Positions 1-12,658 of a stretch of 64,000 bases of DNA are shown in pieces; positions within the stretch are counted from its first letter, which is position 1, and each line of letters starts with the position of its first letter. Origin of the DNA: Henricia sp. BOLD:AAB3569 (taxonomy: Eukaryota > Echinodermata > Asteroidea > Spinulosida > Echinasteridae); NCBI GenBank assembly GCA_037783545.1, contig JBBELK010001071.1, forward strand, positions 1-64,000. The letters are read 5' to 3'. The notes below the pieces were generated by a model that ran no database searches, was not told the DNA's origin, and saw nothing but the letters and a program-made list of their open reading frames with translations. Made by a program: the position numbers and the translations under genes.

Positions 1-31
1 CGCGGCGGACGCAACTCCGAACAACATTGAA

Positions 32-130
32 ATGGGGGGAGGGGGGGCGGGGAGGGGGCGGGGCTGGCGTACGGGAGGAGGTGGGGGGTGGGGGTGGGAG
101 TTGGGGGGGGGGGGGGTTGAGGGGGGAGGC
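32..130. repeat. G-rich low-complexity tract
   Basis: About 100 bases made of G runs of 4-14 broken by single A, T or C. It could form G-quadruplexes on this strand; sequencing accuracy is likely poor here. Confidence 0.9.
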
Positions 131-1768
131 GTGGTCAAACACCGCTCCCCCTGCTCTGGCTAAATTTTAAATGTAATACATGTTCTGCGAGTCCGCCAGT
201 GTCGGCAACATGCCGATATAAATATTAATGGTAACCCTCGCCCCACAAATTTGTCGGCACTCGCATTGGCAGAACACCTCCTCCCTTGAAAATAATTCCT
301 AGATCCGTCCCTGTTAATATGATGTTTTTCACTGTGATGCCGATTCTGCAACTGACGGCTACAGCTAGGATACTGTTGACTTTTGTAGAAAAAACTTCCC
401 CACGCACATATTTGTATTGCATTGTCATGGGGCGTGTTCAATAGCGCAATAGGTATGCCAGTAATGGGTATTTTCCTATATCTTTGAAGTTGAAGGTATT
501 GTCGGTACGGTATGCATACGTATTGCGCTATTGAACGCGCCCCCGGTTCACTGTATTCATCAACAGGTGTAGAACACATGTACTTACAATGTTAATTGCT
601 TGGCATTCTGCCAAGGGTCGAAAGGTATATATGTTCACTGGTCTTTCGACAAGGGTCGACCGTCCAGACAGTTAAACATATTTCGTTTCTCTTGTGTTTC
701 ATTTCGTATTTATTTCCTCATTTCATTACTGCAATTTACAAGAAAAATATTTATTTATTTATTTGTTTGTATTCCAGGCCTGTAGTATGTTTTGTTTGGC
801 AAATACATGTGATTATTGTATTTAATAGCGCCCCCATTCGACGAGACTGCAACGGTTGACCCCCAGAAACTAATAAGATATATATTATATTTATACTATT
901 TCAGTTCGGCGGTAAACCGTTGGATAAGACAATGACGACGGATCGCTTTGTCAATATGGCCAGAATAATAAACTCTTCCCAGCTTTCAAATTGACAAAAT
1001 ATCAAATATTTCATTTTTATTCCGTTTGATGGCGTCTGCCCGGGCTTATTTTGGATTAAATTGGTTGCTCCTCCTTCTCGGTCGACCGAGACAACCGTTC
1101 TCCACTTTACCAACCCTCTGTCAAACAATTATGTCAGGTTCATCAAAATGACGCATTTTAAATAACCATCCTATGGACAATCACATTTGAAATAAAATCA
1201 GGGCAAAAAGGTGTTTTTTCCCCAGTTTGTATTCAGGGGACGACTTTGGTATTCTTATTTATCTAAGTTTTGGCAAGAAATCATTTTAAGCAGAGGCATT
1301 TAGGCCTTATTATGGTGTGGCAATTGTATTTGGGGCTATTACGCAATTCGTTTTACTGAGGCTGGCTATATAAGCACGCGGTCGCAAACTACGTCCTCGG
1401 TGTTGTACACGTAGTCCTCAGTGTACGTTGTTTACAAGTATATGTGTGCGTGTGCGTGTCTGCGCGATAGCGCGTGCAGTCTTCCGTTGTTGTTTTGAGA
1501 GAATCGCTGTCCGCGCTGCGCGTTTTCTTGATCGCACCGCGCGCATGTCATTGTGATGCACACAATGAACATTTTCAACACGGGGCCAAACTATTTTATT
1601 TCGGCAAACCTCGCTTTGGTTACGTTTTGTAGTTGTGCCGTTCGTACGAAATGACAGCTTTTGGTCGGCGTTATATGTCGAAATATGTACTGGAGACTGT
1701 TCAGTTTAGTGCCGACTTGCTGCTCTACATGTCGTGAAAGGTAAGTCGGCATTTTCGTACATTTTTGG
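131..1768. other. No gene recognised
   Basis: Short open frames only, none with a recognisable domain. A GT/GCG-rich patch lies near 1440-1480. A CCTAGATCCGTCCCTG string near 297-312 resembles a decayed terminus of the GGGGCGGATCC MITE type seen at 12364. Confidence 0.6.
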
Positions 1769-1972
1769 GTTTTTATTTGCCGTGCAATACTGCCTGCAGT
1801 GGAGATATACGGGAACATGTAACCTGCCTCAAAGTGCGGGAATACAATAGATTCAGGCGAAACTTTTCCCTGAATTTATCGTATTCCTGTATTTCAATGG
1901 GTCGGGTTACATGTTTGGTATACTGTACACCCCTGTTGAAACTCCACTGCACCCCGGCATGCAAATAAAAAC
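1769..1972. mobile_element. Fold-back MITE, about 204 bp
   Basis: The arms match in inverted orientation from GTTTTTATTTGC (1769-1780) and GCAAATAAAAAC (1961-1972) inward through GCAGTGGA, AACATGTAACC and ATAGATTCAGG with their complements. The symmetry explains the open frames found on both strands here. No transposase. Confidence 0.75.
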
Positions 1973-2423
1973 TAGGAAATTGAGAGAAATACGCTACAAC
2001 ACAAAAAAGTGAACTGTAAATAAGGGCAACAAGAAACAGTCGTCAATGTCCTGGACTGCTTCGTTCAGTTACATAGAATCGTTTCTGTACAGAAGGCTTT
2101 GTTAAAGAACAAAACCATGCACAAAACGAACACTTGGTCGTCTGTTGAAAAACAGAAGAATCGTCTGTAAATTTACAATTCCAAATAACAGTAGAGTCTA
2201 CTGTATGCAAACCGAGAAAACAAAAAAGTAGAGCAGTACGCTATGTAATGCCAATTGACATATGAATGTACTGTAAATGAACATTTTTTTTTTTTTAACA
2301 GTGTGGCTGCGGCTATTTGAGGTCAGTATGCACGACAGCAACGTGTAGTGTATGTGTTTTAGCCATAGCCAAAGCCTTCCAATCGTACTCTTCGAGTAAG
2401 ATCCAACAACTGCATGGTTTGAA

Positions 2424-2579
2424 TAGAGGAATTTTAAACTGCCATCGAAAACAAAACGACGGTCTCAGTGCTTTCTTTCAAATGAAAAGACGCGTGCATG
2501 ACGTAATACAATGGCTCAGCATCTGAAACGTGGCTCAGCATCTGAAACGAGGCTCAGCATCTGAAACGAGGCTGCCAGT
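2424..2579 (+). repeat. Dispersed repeat copy 1 with internal 19-bp triplication
   Basis: It shares GAATAGAGGAATTT, GTCTC..GTGCTTTCTTT, CAAATGAAAA..ACGCGTG, TGACGTAATACA and the CATCTGAAACGAGGCTGCCA end with 13945-14054. Here the GGCTCAGCATCTGAAACGT unit occurs three times (2513-2569); the other copy has one. Family unknown. Confidence 0.7.
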
Positions 2580-4212
2580 GTTTGTTTTAAATTTGTCTGT
2601 ATATGCACCGGTTTCTGACAAAAGCAGATTTTGGTAATAGTGTATACTAAAGTCACCCTTAGTTTATCATGGGTCTACAGCACTACCAGTGAGCTGTTTC
2701 CTTGCGCTTCACAAATTGACGTTTCAGATTACCAGCGAATGTTTAGACCCAATTACCATGGCAACTGACATCCCACTTTAGTAGTCTATATCGTCTTGAC
2801 TTATTTTCGGTTCCCGTGTCATGTTTATCTCGCAGTGAATCGAAGCACAATAATGAAGTCAGATCGCAATTCCTTGAATATTCGCTCATTCGCGCTCGCT
2901 CGACCTGTACGTTTCCGCCAACCTTCCGCCCCAATCATGTCACGCCAGCTGTAATAATAATTCCATATTTGGAATCCTCACCGTTCTTTTGTCAGGGTTG
3001 TTTTAGTCATTTCTGGTGATGATTGGGATTTTTCTGTATTAAAATAAAAATGGCGGCGAAGGTCGGTCAGATTCTCGTATTACCAAACATCAGTGGTTTG
3101 TCGGCAAAGCGACCAGGCAAAATAATTTACATAAATAATGCATATATTATACGATAAGAGGACTATATTATATACACGTATTTTAGTGCTTGTACTTTTT
3201 GGCAAGAATGTCGTGTGGCATTTTTGCATAAAAGTTCGAATTTTTCCCGTTTTCTTTACCTAACGCAACTCAAACCATTCCCTGAAAAAATATTTTAGAT
3301 TTATGATTTAAAACCTTTTTATATATTGTTTAATAGGTAGTTATAGTTTACTTGCAGACGACCACTTACGTGAACGCTTGTATTTAGTGTGGAGTCTAGT
3401 CGAAATGAAAGCATCTGATTAGTGTAGCAATGCGCGTCACGCGCGTCTTCCCGATACGCGCTTTGCGCTTCGTGCTTCATTGCACCAATGGCATGTCCTC
3501 CTTTGATGGCACTTTGAGTACACCGTGTAGTCATCAGCTCAGGCGTCACAAGTCTTTTTACGACGTGCCGTTTGATTAAATCTCACATAGAAACTATTAA
3601 TTTAAAAATGTAATTTAATTTATAGTTGACAAATTCGTGTTCTAGAAGAGAATACACAATTCGCATGACCAGCTGGGACCTGTACCTAATGACTTTCCCC
3701 CTAATATTCAAGGCATTGCGGTTCCACGCACCTAACGGACAGCGCAATGCATTAATACAACCCACACAATTACAACCGTGCGAAAAATGCACCACAGATT
3801 CAATTAGTTGCAGCGCTTGATGCACTGAAAACCCATTACTCTAGTTTCATGGAGAAATAAAGAAGTTGTCAGATATAATTTCCATTTTTAATGGATCTTT
3901 ACTTCTGAAAAGCTGTGCAAATAAACAAGTATATAGACGTAAAGATAACGCTGACGTCATCGCCATGTCGCACCAATGTGAGGAACCACTTTATATAAGC
4001 GTATTAGGAATTGGGGTAAAGCAGGAAAACAAACTGGTAATTTTGGTTAAATTGGTAGATAGCCGAAATTACCGTAAATGCAGGCACTCCATGATCCAGG
4101 GTACCTTAACGTTAGTTATGCATGCATGGTGTCTAAAATATTTAAACGGAAAGAGAAACGGACGAACAATATTAATCTTGAGTGAGCAATCTTCTTGCAA
4201 AACACAGATAAC

Positions 4213-4283
4213 AGGCATTCACACCGGTAGGCATTCACACTGGTATAGCATTCACACCGATAGGCATAAGCATTCACACTGAT
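4213..4283 (+). repeat. Short tandem array, about 16-bp unit
   Basis: Four to five imperfect copies of a GGCATTCACACCGGTA-type unit. Confidence 0.75.
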
Positions 4284-5586
4284 TCACATCGTGCATGATT
4301 ATTATTCTTTTTTGTAATTTATATCACACTGATCAAGGAGCCCTACGGTACACCAACTGAGCCATCTGACCACAATAATGGTGTCGTCTTGAAATATCTT
4401 TGCTCGGCGCGATGCCAGCGAGAACCCATATAATAATGTGTAAATGGAATTGGATTTGCTGGAAGGTTGAAAGATTTGGATTTTGTCGAATTTAACGCTT
4501 CTCTCTCTTGGCATAGCACTCAATTTCCCTCTACCCTTTGTAAATCCTTCGGTTCCGTGCAGACTATTAAGATTCGAATCTAAGCATCGCATGACTCGAA
4601 ATCAGGATCTAGTGCGCGGCCATTTGTAAAATAAATGCATGCAGTACTTCATTTCTCAATTGAGAGTGAGCGATGCAATCTTGATGTTATTAATGCATGC
4701 ATGGAAATCATCAATTGGTTGTGGCCCACCGTTATTGCTGTGTATAAGGAGTATATAGTCCCCTCCCCCTCCCCCATCTCAAACCAGAAATGCGTTAACA
4801 TGGAACGAATGTGTGTCATTATTCCCAAACCATGTCGCCAAAAGATTTCCGTCACAATTATACAAGACTGGAGAACTACGCGATTTAACACATTACAAAG
4901 TATAGTCTGCACACACACGCGGCAGAACATAACTCCAAAATCACTGCTATGTGCAATTACATACGCAGTTATATTTTGTCCGTTTCACCCCTGTGCGCAC
5001 CCGACACCTCGTATTTTTAATAATCGAAAGACGGACTCTGGCTCGGGATTTCGACGCCCATTAGGCCTATGTCATTTTTGACGGTTTGTGACGATGAATG
5101 AGATTTTCTCGAGGAGTTTTGAGGGCCAGCTGGTAGAAAACACGCTGACATGATCTAGCCGGATGCAACGCATACAATATACTTGCTGGGCCGGTGCGTT
5201 GATAACTGCCTCGTATTAGGCATGTCATCATAGCAATTTCAAATTCAGTTTGTCTGTATTTGACCTTCCGCTAACTATTCGTCCGCAAACAAATTGCCAT
5301 CATTTTCTTTGTTTCTGGAGTAAATGTGTGACGTAATGTATATGGTGATGGTTATTTACATTGACCGGTTCACGGCATATTCAAGCACGTGGAAACAGTT
5401 GAGTGACATTTTGTCGAGAACCATTTAGCTTGGATTTCATGACTATTTGTGGACATCAAAACGTGAAAAGCTGTTTAACCAAGTCGCGTTATAAATTAAA
5501 TAACCAATGATGTCCCATTATTATCTCGGGCTCATTCATTGCATCATTTCTTCTTTTGTTTTAAATTTATTGCTCTTTTTTTTTAA

Positions 5587-5617
5587 ATAAGCAAGACATT
5601 CTAAGTGTCTTGCTTAT
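5587..5617. repeat. 12-bp perfect hairpin
   Basis: ATAAGCAAGACA and TGTCTTGCTTAT flank a 7-base loop. No Pol II role can be assigned. Confidence 0.7.
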
Positions 5618-5816
5618 ATATATAAAAAAGCAGCTTTTTATCTTTCAAACTTTCTTTGCCGATTGAGGGCGCTATTGCGCCATACCATTTCAGGACCCAC
5701 AAGTAAAACGTAATGTGAAATGTGGCAAACTGGTGCAGTTTTCGGTCCAACTTTGATTGACCGAAAACAAGGATCTTGTAAAGAAAATTCTTAAAACGTT
5801 TTCTGAGAAGTAAAGG

Positions 5817-6042
5817 TGCGTCCACACTAGAGTGAATTGCGACGGAACGTCAACGGAACGGCGACGGAACGTCAACGTCAGCGGTACCGCTAAAAGTTGA
5901 AACTTTTCAACTTTGGGCGTTTGCCGTTAACGGCTACCGTTGTCGTTTCTGTGGACGTCTACACTGTGAATGTCAAAAATTGGGCGCGCGCCCAAAATAC
6001 AACGGCAGCGGAACGGCAAAATGCCCTAGTGTGAACCGTACT
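5817..6042. mobile_element. MITE with TCCACACTAG / CTAGTGTGAA ends
   Basis: The ends GTGCGTCCACACTAGAG and CCCTAGTGTGAACCGTAC are imperfect inverted repeats. The interior is rich in ACGG/CCGT words (several AACGGAACG copies). Similar GTTCACACT-type ends occur at 44257 and 46019. No coding capacity. Confidence 0.6.
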
Positions 6043-6870
6043 TAAGAAACCTGGCGAACTTTGATTATTTTGTACCCCGCTGCAACCAGGGTCGTAGTCG
6101 CGTCCATCACACTACACAAGGCCAGAGCCGATAAAATCACAAGGATCACAAAGGATGAACGCGCACAAAATAATGCCTTTGTTTGAGTTCATTTGAATAG
6201 CTTGTGACTTCAATTAAGACCCAGGGACTTGTGGTGAACTTGTGAAGGCTTGTGAGGACTTGTGATGGACTTGTGATTGACTCGACTACAACCCTGCCCG
6301 CAACCCCTGGCTCACCCCTTCGCGCCACCCCCGCCCCCACACCAACCTCGCCATCAACGTTTCAGCGAAGCATCAATTATTCCCATCAATGTTGAATCCC
6401 AATAACTACCAGTCAACCCACGCCGCGTATTAAATCATTTACAGAGCGAATCATTTCATAATACAATAATCGATTTCACGGTTGAACCCCTGGTCAACCC
6501 CATCGACCATCGGTCCGGCCTTTTGATCCGACCTAGCGGAAGATGACAAGAAGTTTCATGAAGTGTCTTGAAGTAGCTTGACCCCGAGTCGTGGTCCTAT
6601 AGGGTCGTTTAATGCCTCCTTGCCGACACGTGTAGGCTGCGATTGCCGTCCGCGTCCCTCCAGCTGGGGGCAACGATATAGAGGACTTTAATTAATTTGA
6701 AATTAATTAAGAGGTCACTATCGCAGGTTGCGTGTTTCCCCATGTACGCTCGTTCGTTCTCTAAAGTTGCTCGACCGTGATGTGTACAGTGCATGCCCTC
6801 TGGACATATTGTATTTCAACACTGACGTTTTAGTTTGTTCATTTAGTATTATTTAAAATGCATATTTTTT

Positions 6871-6939
6871 TGGGGGTGGGGGGAGGGGTGGGGGGAGGGG
6901 TGGGGGGAGGGGTGGGGGGAGGGGGGAGGGGGGGGGGGG
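6871..6939. repeat. G-rich minisatellite
   Basis: Repeats of GGGGTGGGGGGAG for about 70 bases; the minus strand reads a (PPTP)n frame that is not a gene. Confidence 0.9.
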
Positions 6940-8286
6940 TATAGCTAATGTCATTACACTCAATAGCACAATCAAAATGTTTATGTTCATATAGGCCTAA
7001 TGTTGGGAAAGAACAAAATTCGACAGGCACAGGTATGCACAGGGTATAAGTCATAGCCGGCTAGTCGGGAAACATTTAAAGCAGTACTATAGGGAACTTG
7101 ACGGGTGTTTCTAACGATATGTAGTCGCAGGGTATATGGACAAACATGGATACCGATGACGTCACATGTTTTTCACAATACATGTACATTGGTTAACAAT
7201 GAATGACGTCACGAGGAAACCAGACCTTTCATATATAACGCATTATAAAAACACAGAATATATCTCCAAATTAATGCCCCTAAGAGCCATTGAGCAATCG
7301 CAGCGTGCCCGCTTTAACCTTTCGCAGTAAAAGCCATCCACCTTTGGGACTTATCCAATTTCATGCAAACCGGCGCTTTTAAGTAGATTTACGAAGTTCG
7401 TTTATAATTAGCCACATCTTTTGTTTCAATCTAAATACCGCTGAACCGTGGCTCTGATATTCTAGTCGAAATTCGAGAAGGTGATTGTTTTCGAGATCAG
7501 TATAATTCATCTATTTTGGAGTATTTTTCGGCTCCAGGAAAACAAATTCGAAAGTTGACTTGCTTTGGTGGAGAATATTTTTGACACGACGTCACCGGCG
7601 TCTTTCTCTCTTGGTAAAATAAAATTCAAATTAATTGTATTTTGGGTGTGAAAAATAATTTCGGTAGCAGGACATATTCTAACATTTCAAATATACTATA
7701 ACATTTATAGAGACATTATAAACTTGAAGAAGAAAAAATAATATTTTTCTATGTCGTGGTATGAAATTCCTGTAATATAGCCGTAGTCGCTGAGATTCGG
7801 ACTGACATTTACAATTATCATAAATGATCGGTTTTTTGTCATCATTACACGCGTGGGTGAGTTACACGGTGTTTGGGTCACCGAGTAGAAAATTCCGCGG
7901 AAAGAAACCGAAAAACACCTGCCCATTGACGAATTTCAAATGACTAAAGTGACAAGGCTGACTTATTATGAGTGGACGGCTGTTTGATGCAAACCTAAAA
8001 ACAAATGAAATTTCATTCATACAAAGTTGAAAAATGCATCTTCTCTTTTTGTTTAAAGGCAAAAGGTTAAAGCCCGTTGTTCGGAAGGACAGCACGACTA
8101 ACGTTCACGCTAGATATGACAATATAACACAGGGCATTTTGATTGGTAAATATTGGTTAAATTAGGGGGGAAAATGTTTGTTTTGGTGAATTTCCTGGTA
8201 TATGATTGGTTTCTATACTTCTTTAACCTTTAATCCTGAAATTGCAAAAAGGCTTATTTTAAAAGTGTTGAAAGTGATACTTTTCG

Positions 8287-8769
8287 TACGGCGCTCTGTG
8301 AGTGTCATCCTTGTTCAGATACCGAGATAATTTACCTAACCAAGTTGACTTATAACGTGGATTATGTCGACTTGGCGAGATAATTTATGTTGCCAAGTCA
8401 ACGTCCTAGATTTAATAAGTCGACTTGGTGAGATATTTTATGTCGTCAAGTCGCCTTCCCGACTTCAATAAGTCGACTTGGCGAGATGACCAAGGCGCCT
8501 TCCTGAAATCAATACGTCGACTTGGCGAGATATTTTGTTGCCAAGTTGACTTAGTAGATTTAGAAAGGCGACTTGGCAACGAACATATCTCTCCAATTCG
8601 ACTTATTGATTTCAGGAAATCGACTTGGCGACATATAGTCTCGCAAAGTCGACTTCGCAACACAAATTATCTCGCTAATTCGACTTAATTCACGTTATAA
8701 GTCAACTTAGTGAGATATATTATTATCTCTATATCTAAGCAAGTGTCATGGCACTCACAGAGCGCCGTA
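8287..8769. mobile_element. Fold-back element, 483 bp, with repeated GTCGACTTGG core
   Basis: The outer ends TACGGCGCTCTGTGAGTG (8287) and CACTCACAGAGCGCCGTA (to 8769) are perfect inverted repeats, continuing inward to ...AAGTTGACTTATAACGTG and its complement. The interior holds about seven copies of GTCGACTTGGCGAGAT, spaced roughly 45-50 bases and partly in inverted order, so both strands show chance open frames. No transposase. Confidence 0.82.
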
Positions 8770-9202
8770 TTCTCGGCATAACGGGTTCACTCATTTTGTT
8801 TTGTTTGCAATAACATGTACTGATCAATAATTATAGAAGACGGGATAGCTTTTGGGCGGTCGGCCCATGTGATCGTTGTCAAATCACATGACCTGATAAT
8901 CGCCATGTTTTCATGCGGTGTTATAGCAGCATACTAGCCAAAAGCCATCGAACCAGGCGTTGTATTGATTCTACTGTAATTGATTATGACATTGCGCGCT
9001 CATTGCTTCGCGCCAAAAACAGCAGTTTGAGGAAGCGGCCGTGTTTGGACGCGTTTTCCCGCGCAGTGTAAATTTCCCGGGAGAAGTGGGCTGGGGGTTG
9101 ATCGACGTCCGTTTTCTCTCCCAGACACTGCCTTTACACATTATCGCATAAGACATAAAGTTATGCAAATATTATACCAATGTTTACAAAAATGATTATA
9201 CA

Positions 9203-9275
9203 TCGCAAAGCTGACATAGTGACGAATATGCAGTGTTAAAGCCATTGCATATTCGTCGCTATGTCAGCTTTGCGA
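9203..9275. repeat. Near-perfect hairpin, about 30-bp arms
   Basis: TCGCAAAGCTGACATAGTG and its near complement close around a short spacer containing GTGTTAAAGCC. A 21-base direct repeat GATGTTGCTTGTGATTGAGG follows at about 9312 and 9351. Confidence 0.75.
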
Positions 9276-9384
9276 GGAATTATCACCAACACGTGGGACC
9301 TACTTTAAAAGCGATGTTGCTTGTGATTGAGGATTTACATGTTCCATTTGATGTTGCTTGTGATTGAGGACTCGCCCTTCCATT

Positions 9385-9528
9385 GTTCCCCTATTGTGTG
9401 TCAAACACCCAAGGAATTTCCTTTCAGGTTTTAGATGGAGTCGTACGTTAACAAAAGGGAAGAGTGTGTTGAGGTATAGGGGCGGTGGAGGGAGAGTGAC
9501 TCGGTCTCATATCTGGCAGCATATACAA
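9385..9528 (+). repeat. Dispersed repeat, paired with 62275-62404
   Basis: The two copies share ATTGTG.GTCAAACA, GAATTTCC, AGGTTTTAG, GTTAACAAAAGGGAAGAGTG and GCAGCATATACAA in order, with indels. Family unknown. Confidence 0.75.
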
Positions 9529-10082
9529 TTTTCATTTGTCGTTTTTTGACAACTGACATTTACAAATATAGGCCTATACTTTTCGCATTCTGTACCATCC
9601 ACTATACAGCTACCACCCACTTTTTCGTAAAATCATGTCTTGATTATTTTTTGTGCGCCCTAGCACAAAAAAACGAAATAACGTCGTATACGCGTACTGC
9701 AAAACAAAAATAGTGCGGTCTGAAGATTTGATGGTTTTAAAATGAAGAAGTTTAGAGAGATTTGAACCCCACATTCTTATTAATTTTCTACAAGGTTTTT
9801 TACCGTCCTCAAATATCCACCAAACCTCTGCAGGTGATCTTGTAAAAGCCGAACATCCGAAATGCTCATTTATTCGTAATAAAAAGATGATTTCATGACA
9901 CACGACGCGGTCAAGGTTCTTCGTGAAGTTACGAGAAAGAAACACCGCGGCGTTAAATTTTTGCATGTTTTTCCCGCCTTCGTAAACAAAATCAACAAAT
10001 ACATGTAGTTGTATCCAGGTGATTTTGGGAAAAATCAATCATGTGAAATTCTTATGGACCTTAGTCACGTAGAAGCAATCAT

Positions 10083-10190
10083 CAATCGTGTCCCCTGAAT
10101 CAGTTCAGTGAAATGTATGCTGGTGATTGTGAAGGTGCCAGACTGTTTATAGGTTCCAAGCCTCGTCTTGGTAACGAGGCTCGGAACACG
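10083..10190 (+). repeat. Half copy of the fold-back repeat found complete at 32798
   Basis: Shares CAATCGTGTCCCCTGAAT, the TGAAATGT.TGCTG block, CAGACT and CAAGCCTCGT with 32798-32971, but lacks the right arm. Confidence 0.65.
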
Positions 10191-11674
10191 TTTCCAGTCG
10201 ATAATGTCTTAGCTCCAAGTTATTAAAAGTCTAAATATCATATCAAAAATGAGGAGGAAACTTATTACTTAGAGTCTTCTTGTAAATTGGGCAAAGACGG
10301 AGCACGTTACAAAATCAAGTTTGGACATAGTCAACTGGTACTGACGATTTTGACGATTATACACCGTTGAATTTTCAGAACTCGTTTCTCTCACAAGAAA
10401 TAGCCGTTTGCTTGATGAGCACGCTCAGGTAGCGGTATGGTAGTGCTGAAAGTGGAACGTGTCGCAAAGCGGCCGAGTTCGGATGGCAGAATTTCCGGTT
10501 ATCGATGTTGATCAAGACACGGTGCATGTGACGATCACCCCCAGTCCATCTCACCCCCTCCCCCGCCCCCGGGGGTGTATAGTTTGCCCTGATTGCGGGG
10601 TTGAAGAAAAGAAACGACGAGGCAGTTATGTTCGTTTTCTTATCCCAGCAAAACGGCCAAAACGAGCGGTTGGTATACGAGCGAGAAATCCCCGGCGGAG
10701 ATTTTACTTTTTGGACAGTACAGCGTTCTGACGGGCAGCGCCCTCAACGGCCAGTTAAAGGTTATATTCGTATTTGCATGGCATGGATGAAGCTCCGTGA
10801 ATTGCTTAAAGTGAAACAATGAAAATGGCGCATTAAAAAGAGGCACATTAGTCGTAATACTCACGATGACCATAAACCAGTGACTATAATTACTTTTGTT
10901 CACGAGTTAGTATATAGTTGTTTTTTCCCCCCAATTTCGAGGATTTTCTCTTGGACAGACTGAAGGTTGGGTCGACGGCGAGGCCAATGCACTTTAACTC
11001 GCTGCCGGATTTCGCCAGTTTTGGCGCGAAAGGGTTGAACAGAATTTGTTTTCGTCAAGGTGACAGACATATTTCCCCCCCTGATCGGGCAGACTAGCTG
11101 GCGCCACTGCAAGCCTCACGGAATAGAACACATGTGCTAAAAGGAGGTAGTATAGGCGTCGCCTCGTTTGTCCCATTGTGGTGTCGTGCTATTCGCGTGT
11201 ACCAGATGGTCCGGAGACATTTACACCCATGGGAAATAGAGTTTGTAAAGCAAGTAAACATGGAAGAGTCCTTGATGAAATGTATGGCGTGCCCTCGGGA
11301 GTTATCATGGATATCACAGTAATCTACGCTGATGTTCCCAAGCGCTTTTGACTAGTAGAAAGATCTCGTTTATTAAATTGCTCTGTCCCCTGATATTCGG
11401 TGTGATATTCGCGCCATTTTTACTTGTACTTGTGAGGGGAAAAATGAATCTTTGTTGCTGCACGCGCTGTGCATGCAGCACATAAGACGAAATTGCTGGC
11501 CGGACGCGAAGCATCGACATTTCTCGCACTTTGTAACTTGCGGAATAAAACCGCAGACCATTGCGTCGGTGCGTCGCTTCGTGATGTGCCCGGTAATTTC
11601 CACCTGCCAATATCTTTGTTCCAACCTTGAAAGATCCGAAAAGTCTGAGACGCAAATCTATTTCATTCTTGGTT

Positions 11675-12023
11675 ATTCGCTCGTACCCAGCCGCCCATAC
11701 TGGGCGCTGGTACGGGCTGATGTGCCTTCACAGGTTTATGTGACGGAAACACGTGACGAAAAGGTCACAGAGCCGCGGAACATTGTGGGTTGCTTACTGC
11801 CAGACGAAAAATGGATAAAAAGTATGTTAACGCTCATTATATCCAATGCAAAAAAATATATAAGTTACGAATAAAATGAGTGTACTGTGTGCAAGACTTG
11901 TTTTTACGTTTTAAACTGAGACGTGACATCATGGTCACGTGGCGTATACAATTTTGGCCAATGAGGGCGAAAACAAATTAGTCTGTCCCAGCGCCCAGTA
12001 TGGGCAGCTGGGTACGAGCGAAT
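11675..12023. mobile_element. Fold-back element, about 349 bp
   Basis: Inverted ends of about 40 bases: ATTCGCTCGTACCCAGC..GCCCATACTGGGCGCTGG on the left and its complement on the right, with one substitution near the CAGC/CAGCT position. The inner part is less well paired. Confidence 0.8.
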
Positions 12024-12363
12024 CTTGGTTAATGATTCTGGCAAATGATGGCGCGCACGATCACGAATGTTTGAAGAAAATCAGCTAAACACACAATGCA
12101 ATTATAGCCATTACAAATTGAGATTCATAACTACGGCATATGGAGCGCCAACGATACATACAAGCACACACCACATGAATCATAGCACTTATTGGAGGGA
12201 AAGTTACGATTCAATCATTTGAGTTTCTTGATAGATAATATGTGTCAAAATGTCCTGACATTACACACAAATCGACAGTAGACGCTATATCGATCACTTT
12301 CCATAAACTCGCGTGTAATTTTAACATGACGTCAACAAATGTGGACGAGGCATTAAGCTATAA

Positions 12364-12658
12364 CAGGGGCGGATCCAGGGGTGGGTGGGTGGGGGGCGCT
12401 CGGCCCCCTTTTTCCGAAAAAAAGAAAGACGCCTATCAGTTGTTTTAATTATCGATAACTTTCGCAACCATGGGTATCTGCTTAAAGTGGTTAAATATTG
12501 CCTGAGATCGCACCACAGAGCATCTAGAATCCACAATTTTCAGGGGCCCCGGTCAGAGCTTTGCGCTACGCGCTCTCCATTTGATTGTCTTTACCATATG
12601 CTTAAACATTTCACGCACCCCTCCCCAACCCCGTTTGGAAAATCCTGGATCCGCCCCT
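12364..12658. mobile_element. MITE with GGGGCGGATCCAGG ends
   Basis: The termini CAGGGGCGGATCCAGG and CCTGGATCCGCCCCT are inverted repeats, a terminus seen in non-autonomous hAT-like elements of many animals (family assignment from memory of such ends). No transposase inside. Confidence 0.7.

Larger units (their letters stand above)
2580..8286. other. Gene-free stretch with small repeats
   Basis: No protein gene recognised. Separate entries cover the short tandem at 4213, the hairpin at 5587, the MITE at 5817 and the G-tract at 6871. The open frames of up to 148 codons (for example 4635-5081) have no recognisable domains. Confidence 0.6.

Noticed and set aside
6839-7054. Proline-rich minus-strand frame
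   Set aside because: Translation of a G-rich minisatellite.
8412-8688. Open frames on both strands (83 and 87 codons)
   Set aside because: Explained by the inverted-repeat structure of the element at 8287-8769.
9610-10038. 142-codon minus-strand frame
   Set aside because: No domain, no splice sites arranged as exons, and no similarity I recognise.
11452-11874. 140-codon frame
   Set aside because: Its second half runs into the fold-back element at 11675; no domain.
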